From positions 434,001 to 498,000 of the forward strand of contig CAWDWB010000010.1 of NCBI GenBank assembly GCA_963805925.1: 64,000 nucleotides of DNA, in the 5' to 3' direction. This stretch comes from CAMPKL01 sp963805925. Lineage in GTDB: Bacteria; Acidobacteriota; Terriglobia; Bryobacterales; UBA6623. Position 1 is the first letter of the stretch, and the number at the start of each line of letters is the position of its first letter. The notes beneath the pieces were generated by a model. It did not search any database, had not been told where the DNA came from, and saw only the letters and a program-made list of their open reading frames with translations. The translations under genes and the position numbers were made by a program. This document shows, piece by piece, positions 1-8,733 of this stretch.

Positions 1-82
1 TTTCGGCCGGACATATCCGCATGTCTCGCGGACATTGGTGGACAATGGCGGTCATCGCGCCGCTATGAACGGACGACAAGGG

Positions 83-1960
83 CTATTCCAAGGTCAACCC
101 GTTCACCGTCTTTTCGAACATCGGGTACAGCGACTCGTACTCGTCTGCCGGCGCGATCATCACCGTGTAGAACAGCCCGGTATTCAGCTTGGCCGTCACC
201 AGCCAAACGTACTCGGTGGTCTGTTCCGCCAGCTTCGAAGGCCCTTCCAGAAAAAGGCTCTCTCCCGGCTTCTCGTCGACCGTAATCGGTCTGCGTTGAC
301 CGCGAACCAGGTTCAATCCCGGGTTGTTCGATTGGAAACCGGTCACCAAGCTCGTCGTTGCCGCCTCCAGGGACTCTCCGGTCTCGTAGGATCCCGCTAT
401 CAGCCCGCGCACGATGGACTCCGAGCCATCGCTCTGACGTACAATGCCATCCGCCGGGGTGATGCGTACGCCGATGCCTTGCTCCGCGGTCACTGCCGTC
501 CAGTCCGGGGGATACGGCATCACAAACCCCTGCCCTGTGTAGATGCCGGCAACCGCCGCTGGCGCAGTTGGAGCTGCCGGAGCTGAGACTTGCGGGCCCT
601 CGGTAAATCGAATCGAGTCGAGGGTTGCTTGAAATTCCGGATACAGCGAGCCGTACTCGTCCGCGGGCGAGATCATCGCCAGGTAGAACAGGCCTTGCGG
701 CCGCTGCGTCGTGACCAGCCAAACATTCTCGTTAGCGCCGCGAATCGTGGTCGAGGGTCCTTCGAGAAAGTTGCTCTGACTGGGCGAACCGTCCACATGA
801 AACGACTTCTGCTCGCCCGGCCTAGGACGCAACCCGGAATTCGACTTTCTCAAATCACCGATGAAATTCTGCGTTGCGGCCGAGAGCGACGTGCTTCCTT
901 GGGCGTCGAAGTAGCCGGTAAGGATGCCCCGTACGATCTCGGTATTGCCTCTCGCGGTACGGTTCACCCCGTTTGAGGGCACGATCGTGGCGCTGCCGTC
1001 TTTTTCATCGCGAAAGACCTGCCAGCCGTTGGGCGGCTGCAGCTCAAACCCGGGCCCGCTCACTCGCCCCGCAACCCCTGCTGCTGCCGCAGTCGTGCCC
1101 TGCTGGACGCCGTTGGTGCTGGCTGGCTTCGCAACGGCTTGATTCGCGACGGGTTTGATTCCCGCGGCGATGGACTTCATGCCTGCGAACGCCCGTGAGT
1201 TGGTCGTGTAGTTGCCGTTCTGATAGGACTGAATCTCTTCGCTGACGTACTGGACGCGATTGCCGGGGTTCGGGTGGTCGGAAAGGAACTGAGGTCCGCT
1301 TGCCCCTCCCGACTCCTCCAGCTTCTGGAAGAACTTGGCCATTTCGACCGGACTGTAGCCGGCGGCAGCCATCATGCGCGCGCCAACGATATCCGCGTCG
1401 TGCTCGGCGCTCCGCGAGTATTTCATGAATACCGAGTTCAGGCCGAAGCCGATGCCGACATTCGCCAGCGAACCTAACAGCCCGCCGCTGTTGCCCAACG
1501 CTCCGGCAGCCAACGCCGCCGGCAACTGGAAGATCTGCCGTTTCGACGCTTGATTGGTCGAGTGACGGAGCACGACATGTGCAATTTCATGGGCCATGAC
1601 GCCCGCCAATTGCGCCTCGTTGTCCGCGGCAGCGATCGTCCCCGAGTTGATGTAGATCGGGCCGCCCGGCAAGGCAAAGGCGTTGATATTCGGGTCGGCG
1701 ATCACCTTGAAAGTAAACGGATAGGACGGGTCTTGCGAGACCTTGGCTAGCCGTTGCCCAATACCGTTGACGTACTCCGTCAGACGGGGATTGTCCACGA
1801 CCTGAACTTCCTTCTCCACCTCGGTCGCCGCCTCCTTGCCCAACTGGACATCTTGATCTTTGGAGAACAGATTGAAGCCCGGTTGGATTGGCTTTGGCTG
1901 GGCCCAGAGCCCTTGGGCGCCGAGCATTAACACGATGGTAAAAACGAGCTTTCGAGGCAT
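83..1960 (-). CDS. Secreted M48-family zinc metalloprotease with duplicated C-terminal domain
   Basis: Predicted exported zinc protease of 625 residues. It starts with a signal peptide (about residues 1-20, ending LWAQ), followed by an M48 peptidase domain with the zinc motif HEIAH at residues 124-128 and a likely third ligand, Glu186, in SAEHDAD. This resembles BepA/LoiP-like periplasmic proteases that act in envelope quality control. After a linker, the C-terminal half holds two copies of a domain of about 150 residues (roughly 304-455 and 478-625). Each copy has IVRG, FLEGPS, VWLVT, PADEY and SLYP. I chose the ATG at 1960 because it begins the signal peptide and has an AGGA-like site upstream; the reading frame stays open to 2152. 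The gene is divergent from ilvE. The protease assignment is firm; the role of the repeated domain is unknown. Confidence 0.9.
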   Translation of the reverse strand: MPRKLVFTIVLMLGAQGLWAQPKPIQPGFNLFSKDQDVQLGKEAATEVEKEVQVVDNPRLTEYVNGIGQRLAKVSQDPSYPFTFKVIADPNINAFALPGGPIYINSGTIAAADNEAQLAGVMAHEIAHVVLRHSTNQASKRQIFQLPAALAAGALGNSGGLLGSLANVGIGFGLNSVFMKYSRSAEHDADIVGARMMAAAGYSPVEMAKFFQKLEESGGASGPQFLSDHPNPGNRVQYVSEEIQSYQNGNYTTNSRAFAGMKSIAAGIKPVANQAVAKPASTNGVQQGTTAAAAGVAGRVSGPGFELQPPNGWQVFRDEKDGSATIVPSNGVNRTARGNTEIVRGILTGYFDAQGSTSLSAATQNFIGDLRKSNSGLRPRPGEQKSFHVDGSPSQSNFLEGPSTTIRGANENVWLVTTQRPQGLFYLAMISPADEYGSLYPEFQATLDSIRFTEGPQVSAPAAPTAPAAVAGIYTGQGFVMPYPPDWTAVTAEQGIGVRITPADGIVRQSDGSESIVRGLIAGSYETGESLEAATTSLVTGFQSNNPGLNLVRGQRRPITVDEKPGESLFLEGPSKLAEQTTEYVWLVTAKLNTGLFYTVMIAPADEYESLYPMFEKTVNGLTLE

Positions 1961-2105
1961 AAACTTTTGCGGTCCTGGCCTCATGCTACACGACCTGCCT
2001 GTCTGATCAAATACTCGATGTCCGGGTCGAAAGTACGTCTTCAAGTCGAACTGTTCTTGAGTCCATGACATAATCGAAAGTACGCCTCCTGGCGCACAAC
2101 TCGGG

Positions 2106-3026
2106 ATGATTACACCCACAGAAAAAATTTGGCGCAACGGTGAACTGATCAACTGGAGCGACGCAAACGTCCATGTACTGACGCACGCGCTGCACTACGG
2201 TTCCAGCGTTTTCGAAGGTATCCGCTGCTATGAGACTGCTAAAGGCCCTGCAGTGTTTCGTATCAAAGAGCATATTCGTCGGATGTTCGATTCCGCGAAG
2301 ATCTACCGCATGGATATTCCTCGGTTCACGCAAGCTGAATTGGCCGACGCTTGCAGCGAGATTGTGCGCGTCAACGGACTGAAGAGCTGCTACATCCGTC
2401 CCGTGGTATTTCGCGGCTATGGCGAGATGGGCGTCCTGCCGCTGAGGAACCCGATCGAGATCTTTATCTGCTGCTGGGAATGGGGCAAGTACCTGGGCGC
2501 TGAGGCGATCGAGCAAGGCGTCGACGTTTGCGTTTCGTCTTGGACGCGCATCGCCCCTAATACCCTGCCCGCCATGGCCAAGGTCGCCGCGAACTACATG
2601 AATTCGCAGCTGATCAAAATGGAAGCCGTGCTCAATGGCTATGCCGAAGGCATTGCTCTCGATGCGGCAGGTTATGCGTCGGAAGGGAGCGGCGAGAACA
2701 TCTTCTTGATCCGTGACGGCATCATTTACACGCCGACGTTGGGCACTTCCGCCCTGCCCGGCATCACCCGCGACACGGTAATCACCTTGGCCCGTGAGGC
2801 CGGTATTGAAGTGAAGGAACAGGCGATTCCGCGCGAGTGGTTGTATATCGCCGATGAGCTGTTCTTCACCGGCACGGCTGCTGAAGTGACTCCAATCCGT
2901 TCGGTCGACAAGATCGCCATCGGCTCGGGTACCAGAGGTCCCATCACCCACAAGCTGCAGACGGCCTTCGACGACATCCTCACCGGCAAAGCGGCAGACC
3001 GCTTCGGCTGGCTGACGTACGTCTAG
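2106..3026 (+). CDS. ilvE: Branched-chain amino acid aminotransferase
   Basis: PLP-dependent class IV aminotransferase of 306 residues, the usual length for IlvE. It catalyses the last step of valine, leucine and isoleucine synthesis, and the reverse step in their breakdown, using glutamate/2-oxoglutarate in the cytoplasm. Seen in the sequence: HYGSSVFEGIR near residue 30, the likely Schiff-base lysine Lys159 in AMAKVAANYMNS, the EGSGENIF segment and the FFTGTAAEVTPI motif. All are typical of the family. It is transcribed away from the M48 protease gene across a gap of 145 bases and converges tightly on the cupin gene, with 6 bases between stops. No other ilv genes are in the window. Confidence 0.96.
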   Translation: MITPTEKIWRNGELINWSDANVHVLTHALHYGSSVFEGIRCYETAKGPAVFRIKEHIRRMFDSAKIYRMDIPRFTQAELADACSEIVRVNGLKSCYIRPVVFRGYGEMGVLPLRNPIEIFICCWEWGKYLGAEAIEQGVDVCVSSWTRIAPNTLPAMAKVAANYMNSQLIKMEAVLNGYAEGIALDAAGYASEGSGENIFLIRDGIIYTPTLGTSALPGITRDTVITLAREAGIEVKEQAIPREWLYIADELFFTGTAAEVTPIRSVDKIAIGSGTRGPITHKLQTAFDDILTGKAADRFGWLTYV

Positions 3027-3032
3027 CCGGAT

Positions 3033-3359
3033 CTATTTCCTTTTGGGCGGCGGGGCCATGATGGCCATCACAATCAGGCGTTCCGAGCCCGAGTTGCGCA
3101 GCGCATGGAGTTCATCGGCTCTGGCCAGGACAAGGTCTCCGGCGGAGATCGATGTTTCCTCCTCGCCGACAAGCACAATTCCCTGCCCTTCGACGACGTA
3201 GTACAGCTTATCTTGACCTGCGTGGGTGTGTAGCTTGTGCTCCTGACCAGGTTCAAAGCAATTCAAGCCGGCGAAGATGTGCTCGCCCCACAGCAGGTCC
3301 GCTTTACCCATCTTGTCGGGGAGAAACGAGGCTTGGGATACGACGTTCTTAAAAACCAT
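3033..3359 (-). CDS. Small cupin-domain protein
   Basis: Single-domain cupin of 108 residues. A conserved metal-site pattern is visible: HKLHTHAGQDKLYYVVEG followed by a second strand motif ending in DELHALRN, giving the His/Glu/His sets typical of cupin motifs 1 and 2. Small cupins bind metals or small ligands, and the substrate cannot be read from sequence. The ATG at 3359 was chosen because the fold begins there (MVFKNVV); the frame continues upstream without family similarity. It lies 17 bases behind the Spy/CpxP-like gene on the same strand, so it is probably the last gene of the sigma/anti-sigma operon. Confidence 0.8.
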   Translation of the reverse strand: MVFKNVVSQASFLPDKMGKADLLWGEHIFAGLNCFEPGQEHKLHTHAGQDKLYYVVEGQGIVLVGEEETSISAGDLVLARADELHALRNSGSERLIVMAIMAPPPKRK

Positions 3360-3376
3360 CAGGTGTTGGTAGGACG

Positions 3377-3739
3377 CTACTTGCCGGAGGCCCGACTGAA
3401 GAGCGTTTCGAAGTCCGCGCGTTGATCGGGCTCGAGCACTTCTAGAATGCGGCCCCGGCCGGTTTGCTGGATTTGCTTGACGCGCATCAGCAGATCGGCC
3501 TCTTCCATGATGCACTCGTCCAAGATGGTCTGCACGCGTTCGCGCTGTGAGTCATCCAACCGCAACTGCTTTGCCATCTCGTCCAGCGCCGCGTGCGAAT
3601 CCTCTTGATAATCGATGGTAATCACCGGCGGCGTGTGCATCTTCAACTCATAGACGTGCATACCCACCGCGCCGGAGGCCACGCCGATAGCAAAGACTAT
3701 CGCGATGAATCCAAACGCTCGCCCATGACTGTTCATCAA
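3377..3739 (-). CDS. Membrane-anchored Spy/CpxP-like periplasmic protein
   Basis: Protein of 120 residues with one N-terminal membrane segment (about residues 8-28) and a helical, charged domain facing the periplasm (LDEMAKQLRLDDSQRERVQTIL, then LEPDQRADFETLF). The pattern is that of small Spy/CpxP/heavy-metal-sensor type proteins, in which helices of the LTxxQ kind detect envelope stress or metals. The assignment is by pattern and genomic context rather than a clear family motif. It follows the anti-sigma gene by 11 bases and precedes the cupin, so it probably belongs to the same stress-response operon. A start at 3736 (second Met) is equally possible. Confidence 0.65.
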   Translation of the reverse strand: MMNSHGRAFGFIAIVFAIGVASGAVGMHVYELKMHTPPVITIDYQEDSHAALDEMAKQLRLDDSQRERVQTILDECIMEEADLLMRVKQIQQTGRGRILEVLEPDQRADFETLFSRASGK

Positions 3740-3750
3740 TAAAACCTTTT

Positions 3751-4239
3751 CTACTGTGCGGAAGCCAGCACCGTCAGCATCGAATCACGATTGGCTTCGA
3801 GGTTATAGCCCATGCGGACGTCGTACTGCTGAGGCGGTTGCTGCTTTAGAATGCTGTCGGCCAGTTCTACGCTCTGTGCCGTCGTATCGTCGTGGAAGAC
3901 CGCTACCGAGCCCAACATCACCATCCACATCATCGCAGCGAAGGCAAACCGGCGAATCATGACCGGCTGCAACAGGAAGGACCAGAAGGATTCGCCGCGC
4001 TCGGCGTCGATCCGCTCCTTCACACGGTAGTAGAAACCGGGGGCCGGCTCCATATCCTCGTTGGGGTCCACGCGAAACGTGTTGAACAAATCCGACGTTT
4101 CCTGAAACAGAGCCAATTGGGCCACAGCTTCGGAGTCCGCGGTCAATCGTCTTTCGAACTCAGCCAGGTCTTGCTCGTTGAGGCGGCCGTCCAAGTAGTC
4201 TTCTAGATGCTCTTGTATAAAGGAATCCATGGTGATCAC
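3751..4239 (-). CDS. Membrane anti-sigma factor-like protein
   Basis: Protein of 162 residues with a helical cytoplasmic N-terminal part (LEDYLDGRLNEQDLAEFERRL, typical of the start of anti-sigma domains), a single transmembrane helix around residues 97-115 and a short outside tail. It contains no cysteine, so the zinc-binding HxxxCxxC motif of ZAS anti-sigma factors is absent. A GTG at 4239 overlaps the sigma stop codon as GTGA, which supports translational coupling; an ATG at 4230 is the alternative. Function is inferred from this position: it would hold the upstream ECF sigma factor at the membrane until a signal arrives. Confidence 0.72.
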   Translation of the reverse strand: MITMDSFIQEHLEDYLDGRLNEQDLAEFERRLTADSEAVAQLALFQETSDLFNTFRVDPNEDMEPAPGFYYRVKERIDAERGESFWSFLLQPVMIRRFAFAAMMWMVMLGSVAVFHDDTTAQSVELADSILKQQPPQQYDVRMGYNLEANRDSMLTVLASAQ

Positions 4240-4886
4240 GCCGTTGCTCTGTCTAGCTTCTGCGCGGCCTGGACAAGCTTCTGCCGCGCGCGAAACAATT
4301 TTACCTTGATCGTGTTGGCGTTGACGCCGGTCAATTCAGAGAGTTCTTGGACGGTCAAGCCCTCGACCTCTTTCTGGATCAACAGCGTGCGCTCTTCTTC
4401 GGAGACGCGCTCCAGGAGTTTCATCAAGTACTCGCGCTTCTCGGTGGCCACGTCGATGGACATGCCGCGATCGGTCGCCAGGTGAGAATTCTCGATCGAC
4501 CGCTGGTCGTCTTCGCCGAGGTCAGCCTCGTATACCAGCTTGCGAACCTTCTTTTTACGCAGGTAATCGTAGCACTCGTTCACCGTGATCTTGTAGACCC
4601 AGGTGAGCAGGGACGATCGGAAATCGAAGCCCTTTAGCGAGGTGAAGATCTTGGCGAAAACCTGTTGGGAAATGTCTTCGGCGTCGTTGCGTCTACGGAG
4701 GATGCCGTAGATGATCGAAAACACCTTGGACTGGTAGCGTTCGACGATCTGCTGGAAAGCAAGCTCGTCGCCTTTTTGCGCGCGGCGAATGATCGCCGCC
4801 TCAGCGCTGTCCTGGTAAGCCACCTTCCCTCTAGTTTGAGCGCCGGTCGCGGCCGAAGCCGGCATGATTGCAGTCATTGTTGCCAT
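4236..4886 (-). CDS. RNA polymerase ECF-type sigma-70 factor
   Basis: Sigma factor of 216 residues with region 2 (FQQIVERYQSKVFSIIY, DAEDISQQVFAKIF, RSSLLTWVYKITVNECYDYLRKKK) and region 4 (EERTLLIQKEVEGLTVQELSELTGVNANTIKVKLFRARQKL), the two domains that define ECF sigma factors of the SigW/RpoE type. It has an N-terminal extension of about 25 residues rich in Ala/Thr; an inner start at 4877 would shorten it. It directs RNA polymerase to a stress regulon, which cannot be identified here. It heads the operon sigma, anti-sigma, Spy-like, cupin and is divergent from the Nramp-type transporter gene across 255 bases. Confidence 0.92.
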   Translation of the reverse strand: MATMTAIMPASAATGAQTRGKVAYQDSAEAAIIRRAQKGDELAFQQIVERYQSKVFSIIYGILRRRNDAEDISQQVFAKIFTSLKGFDFRSSLLTWVYKITVNECYDYLRKKKVRKLVYEADLGEDDQRSIENSHLATDRGMSIDVATEKREYLMKLLERVSEEERTLLIQKEVEGLTVQELSELTGVNANTIKVKLFRARQKLVQAAQKLDRATA

Positions 4887-5141
4887 CGCAATCAGTGAGA
4901 CGGATGGCGGCGGCCAGCGGTTCCAAAATTATTACCTGACTCAACTTATTGAAACAGAACGAGTTTCGTCGATCCAAGAGCGAAGAGCCGGGCTACGCCA
5001 TCCGCCGCGTCGAGCTGCGACCAGGACGACGCTCTAGTGTACACGCTCCCCCGCTTCCGCGATTGCTAAAGATAGTACATTCTAAGGGGCAATTGATTGC
5101 GGCCCAGCTGCGGCGTGGGGTAGCATTCGACGTACGTCTAC

Positions 5142-6506
5142 ATGGCCGAACCAACCTACCTCGATCCCTACAAGCGAACTAAAGAGCACATTGAAGAACC
5201 TCCCGTAGCCTTCGGCGAGATTCTAAAACGCATCGGACCAGGCATGATCCTGGCGGCGTCGATCGTCGGATCGGGCGAGCTGATTGCCACCACGGTGCTG
5301 GGCGCCGAAGTCGGCTACACGCTGCTCTGGTTGATCATCATCAGCTGCCTGATCAAGATCGTCGTCCAAAACGAACTGGGACGCTACTCGATCGCCACCG
5401 GCGAGACCACTCTGGAAGCGTTCGACCGGATCCCGGGTCCGCGCTGGAAAGTTTCGTGGATGGTCTGGTGTTGGTTTGTGATGGTCGTCGCAACGCTGAT
5501 GCAGATCGGGGCCATGATGGGCGGTATTGGCGAGGTTCTCAACCGCGAATTCACCGAGATCCCGATTAACGCTTGGGTTTGGATCCTGAATTTCTTGACA
5601 GTAGGCCTGCTGATCGGCGGAAGGTACTCGGTGGTCGAACGCGTGGCCACGATACTGGTGGTCTTCTTCACGGTGATGACCGTCGGCTGCACCGTGATCC
5701 TATTCATGCTGCCGGAGTACTTCAACATCGCCGATGTAGCTGTCGGATTGTCGTTCCATCTTCCCGAAGCCGGAATCGCAACCGCCGTTGCGGCTTTTGG
5801 CATTACCGGCGTCGGCGGCACTGAGTTGGTGATGTATCCCTATTGGTGCATCGAGAAGGGCTACGCGCGCTACACAGGCCCACGAGACGAATCGCCGGAA
5901 TGGAAGCGTCGTGCCCACGGTTGGGTGCACGTGATGGGCGTCGACGTCATCTCTTCGATGATCGTTTACACCTTCGCCACGGTCGCCTTCTATCTGCTCG
6001 GTGCGGGCGTGCTCAACGGCATGGGACTGATGCCGGCCGGTTCGCAGATGATCGACACGCTGTCGAACCTCTACACGCAGACGCTGGGAATGTGGTCGCT
6101 GCCGATCTTCCTGGTCGGCGCCGTCGCGGTTCTGTACTCGACGGTCTTCTCTTCCACGGCTGCCCACTGCCGCGTGTTCGCGGATTTCGTGGGCATGATG
6201 GGTATCTACGACCGGCGGAACTATGCCCTGCGGCTGAAGATGATTCGGCTGTTTGTGGTGCTGCTGCTGTTCGTGCCCTCGGTCTATTTCATGGTCGTGG
6301 GCGATCCCGTGTTGATGGTCAAGATCGGCGGCATCGCACAGGCCTTCATGCTGCCGGTTATCGGCTTCGCCACGGTGTACCTGCGCTACAAGCACATGCC
6401 TTCGTCGATCCTGCCCAAGGGCTGGGTCACGCTTGCCTTGTGGATCAGCGCCAGCGTCATGGCAGTGATGATGGGCTATTCGATCATCCAGCGACTTTTC
6501 GGCTAA
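5142..6506 (+). CDS. Nramp-related membrane transporter with non-canonical metal site
   Basis: Integral membrane protein of 454 residues with about 11 predicted helices and an Nramp-like layout (GPGMILAASIVGSGELIAT in the first helix, then VAAFGITGVGGTELVMYPYW in the sixth). In Nramp Mn/Fe transporters the first helix carries DPGN and the sixth MPH. Here these positions read GSGE and MYPY, so the usual Asp, Asn and His/Met ligands are missing and the substrate cannot be assumed to be Mn or Fe. Nramp-related Mg transporters also deviate from the consensus, but I cannot place this one. There is no clear ribosome binding site. It converges on feoB (11 bases between stops), an inviting but unproven link to metal uptake. 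Confidence 0.85.
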   Translation: MAEPTYLDPYKRTKEHIEEPPVAFGEILKRIGPGMILAASIVGSGELIATTVLGAEVGYTLLWLIIISCLIKIVVQNELGRYSIATGETTLEAFDRIPGPRWKVSWMVWCWFVMVVATLMQIGAMMGGIGEVLNREFTEIPINAWVWILNFLTVGLLIGGRYSVVERVATILVVFFTVMTVGCTVILFMLPEYFNIADVAVGLSFHLPEAGIATAVAAFGITGVGGTELVMYPYWCIEKGYARYTGPRDESPEWKRRAHGWVHVMGVDVISSMIVYTFATVAFYLLGAGVLNGMGLMPAGSQMIDTLSNLYTQTLGMWSLPIFLVGAVAVLYSTVFSSTAAHCRVFADFVGMMGIYDRRNYALRLKMIRLFVVLLLFVPSVYFMVVGDPVLMVKIGGIAQAFMLPVIGFATVYLRYKHMPSSILPKGWVTLALWISASVMAVMMGYSIIQRLFG

Positions 6507-6517
6507 ACAGCGACGAC

Positions 6518-7912
6518 CTAGGCGACGAACCGCCAAACCGTAGCGACGACAAAGCAGACCACGAAGGCGATGGCCAACGGCAGCAGCGCGCCGATCGTCG
6601 TCCAGCGGGCCGAACGCGTCTCTTTCCAGATGGTCAGGATCGTCGTCGCACAGGGGTTGTGCAGCAACGAGAACAGCATGAGCGACACGGCGGTCAGCAT
6701 GGTCCAGCCGTGCTCGACGACGAGGATCCTGCGAATGTCGTCGTAGGAGCTGGGCTCGGTCATCATGCCCGTGCCCAGGTAGGCCATCATCATCGTCGGC
6801 ACGACGATTTCGTTCGCCGGAATGGCAATGATGTAGGCCAGGATAATGACTCCGTCCAGGCCTAGCGCCCAACCGAAGGGCTCAAAGAAGTTCACCGCGT
6901 GTTGAGCCAAACTGGCGTCGCCCCAGGTCACGTTCGCTAACACCCAAATCACCGCGCCCGCGGGAGCGGCCGTCATGATGGCCCGCCACAGCACGAAAAG
7001 CGTACGGTCGATGAGTGAGGTGTAGAGAATCCGCAGGATGCTGGGGCGCCGATACGGAGGCAGTTCCAAGGTAAACGCAGAGGCCTCGCCCTGCAGCACC
7101 GTCTTGGAGAGAGCCCAGGAAACGATCAAGGTCATGATCACGCCCAACAGCACCACGGCGACAACCGTGCCCGCCGCCGCCACTGCGGCGAATGCCGGCG
7201 GAAACGCAGCGCCGACAAAGATCACCGCCAGCATAATCAGCGTCGGGTAGCGTCCATTGCAAGGGACGAAATTATTGGTAAGGATAGCGATTAGCCGTTC
7301 CCGCGGCGAGTCGATGACCCGCGTGGCGATCACTCCGGCGGCGTTGCAGCCGAAGCCCATGGCCATGGTCAGCGCCTGCTTGCCGTGGGCGCCGGCCTTG
7401 CGGAATAGCCAGTCCATGTTGAAGGCCACGCGCGGCAGATAGCCGAGGTCTTCGAGGATAGTGAACACCGGGAAGAAGATCGCCATCGGCGGCAACATGA
7501 CGCTGATGACCCAAGCCAGGCCGCGATAGACGCCGTGCCAGATAAAGCCCGTCAGCCACCAGGGCGAGCCTAGCGCGTCGAACCAGCCCGCGGCGAGGTC
7601 CTCAAAGGCGAACAGCACTTTAGCCAACATCGCCGAGGGCACGTTGGCCCCGAGGATGGTCAGGTAAAAGATGCAAGACAGGATGACCAGCATGATCGGC
7701 AGTCCGAAAAGCTGGGAAGTGACGATGCGGTCGATTCTCTGGTCGAGATCCCAGTTTTGCGACCCTCGGCCCTTCACCGCGCGGTCCACGATGGTGGTGG
7801 ACTGCTCGTAGAGAGCGGCGACCATGTCGTCGCGCACGGTTTCGCCAAGCTGCCGCCGTAAACTGTCGGCGCGGTCGAGAACGGATTGCGGCGTGGTTGG
7901 TGAAGCGCTCAC
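6518..7912 (-). CDS. feoB: FeoB permease part (split FeoB, gate domains)
   Basis: Membrane half of the ferrous iron transporter FeoB, 464 residues, encoded separately from the G protein. Two nucleoside-recognition Gate domains are visible: GFGCNAAGVIATR with NNFVPCNGRYPTL, and later VPTMMMAYLGTG and LHNPCATTILTIWKET. The paired Cys-containing motifs (GCN, PCN, NPC) match those of FeoB's iron path. There are roughly eight to nine membrane helices. It starts at a GTG at 7912, overlapping the stop of the G-domain gene by four bases (GTGA), so the two halves are probably translated in fixed ratio. Last gene of the feo operon. Confidence 0.9.
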   Translation of the reverse strand: MSASPTTPQSVLDRADSLRRQLGETVRDDMVAALYEQSTTIVDRAVKGRGSQNWDLDQRIDRIVTSQLFGLPIMLVILSCIFYLTILGANVPSAMLAKVLFAFEDLAAGWFDALGSPWWLTGFIWHGVYRGLAWVISVMLPPMAIFFPVFTILEDLGYLPRVAFNMDWLFRKAGAHGKQALTMAMGFGCNAAGVIATRVIDSPRERLIAILTNNFVPCNGRYPTLIMLAVIFVGAAFPPAFAAVAAAGTVVAVVLLGVIMTLIVSWALSKTVLQGEASAFTLELPPYRRPSILRILYTSLIDRTLFVLWRAIMTAAPAGAVIWVLANVTWGDASLAQHAVNFFEPFGWALGLDGVIILAYIIAIPANEIVVPTMMMAYLGTGMMTEPSSYDDIRRILVVEHGWTMLTAVSLMLFSLLHNPCATTILTIWKETRSARWTTIGALLPLAIAFVVCFVVATVWRFVA

Positions 7913-8733
7913 TGTGAACCCTGTAAAGCCACTAAGCGGCTGTGACCCTCAGCCGATGACGACTGCGATGCTTCCAATTGCGCGAGTTCGCCGGAGATGA
8001 GCGCCTGGCGGACCCGATGATCGCCGTCCAACAAACGCATGGCCACCCAGCGGGCGTTGGGCAGGCCGGGAGCGAGTTCTTCAATCATCGGAACCAACTC
8101 TTCGACAGCGAGGCGCACCTTCTCGGGAGGTTCCGGGCGGAAGGGATTGGTGACGATGGCGCCGCTGCAGACATCGGCAACGGTCTGCACCAGATGCGGC
8201 AAACCTTCTTTGGTACGGGCGACGGTCGGAACGGCCGGCACTCCGAGGTCGCGCGAAAGACTGCGCACGTCGACGGTCAGCCCTTTTCGCTTGGCTTCGT
8301 CCATGAGGTTGACGCAGATGACGACCTTGTCGGTGATCTCCAAGACCTGCATAGCGAGGTTGAGATTGCGCTCGAGGGCGGTCGCGTCGACGACGACGAT
8401 GGTGCAGTCGGGTTGGCCGAAGAGCAGAAAGTTACGGGCGACCTCTTCGTCCTGCGACGCCGACAGCAGCGAGTAGGTGCCGGGCAGGTCAACGAGCTTG
8501 TAGCGTTTGCCGGCGTAGCCGTAGGCGCCCTCGGCGCGGGTGACGGTCTTGCCGGTCCAGTTGCCGACGTGTTGGTTGAGACCGGTGAGCGCGTTGAAGA
8601 CGGAAGATTTTCCGGTATTCGGATTGCCGGCCAGGGCGATGAGGTAATCGGTATTGGCGAGCGAAACGCCCATCTGCGCGAGTTGCGCGTGCGCTGGGCA
8701 AGCTTCGCAATCGTGTCCCGTGGGGTTGCTCAC
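7909..8733 (-). CDS. feoB: FeoB G-protein part (split FeoB)
   Basis: Soluble GTPase half of FeoB, 274 residues. G motifs are all present: G1 GNPNTGKSS at residues 36-44, the FeoB-typical NWTGKTV segment, G3 DLPGTYSLL and G4 NLMDE. The C-terminal part is the helical GDI-like region. The short N-terminal tail holds a CxxC pair (HDCEACPAH, residues 7-15). The GTG start at 8733 was chosen over the longer open frame because AGGAG lies seven bases upstream and the start overlaps the previous stop as GTGA. It would control iron passage through the permease encoded directly downstream. Confidence 0.92.
   Translation of the reverse strand: MSNPTGHDCEACPAHAQLAQMGVSLANTDYLIALAGNPNTGKSSVFNALTGLNQHVGNWTGKTVTRAEGAYGYAGKRYKLVDLPGTYSLLSASQDEEVARNFLLFGQPDCTIVVVDATALERNLNLAMQVLEITDKVVICVNLMDEAKRKGLTVDVRSLSRDLGVPAVPTVARTKEGLPHLVQTVADVCSGAIVTNPFRPEPPEKVRLAVEELVPMIEELAPGLPNARWVAMRLLDGDHRVRQALISGELAQLEASQSSSAEGHSRLVALQGSQ

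Noticed and set aside
1..82. Possible gene end at the window edge
   Set aside because: Too short to judge; no clear frame with family pattern.
35..976. Plus-strand open frames at 35-586 and 590-976
   Set aside because: They lie antisense to the M48 protease gene, have Arg/His-rich composition and match no family.
6507..6517. Terminator between the Nramp-type gene and feoB
   Set aside because: No stem could be drawn in the 11-base gap.
5700..6872. Long minus-strand frame of 390 codons
   Set aside because: Opposite the Nramp-type gene; rich in His, Arg and Asp as expected for the shadow of a hydrophobic gene in GC-rich DNA.
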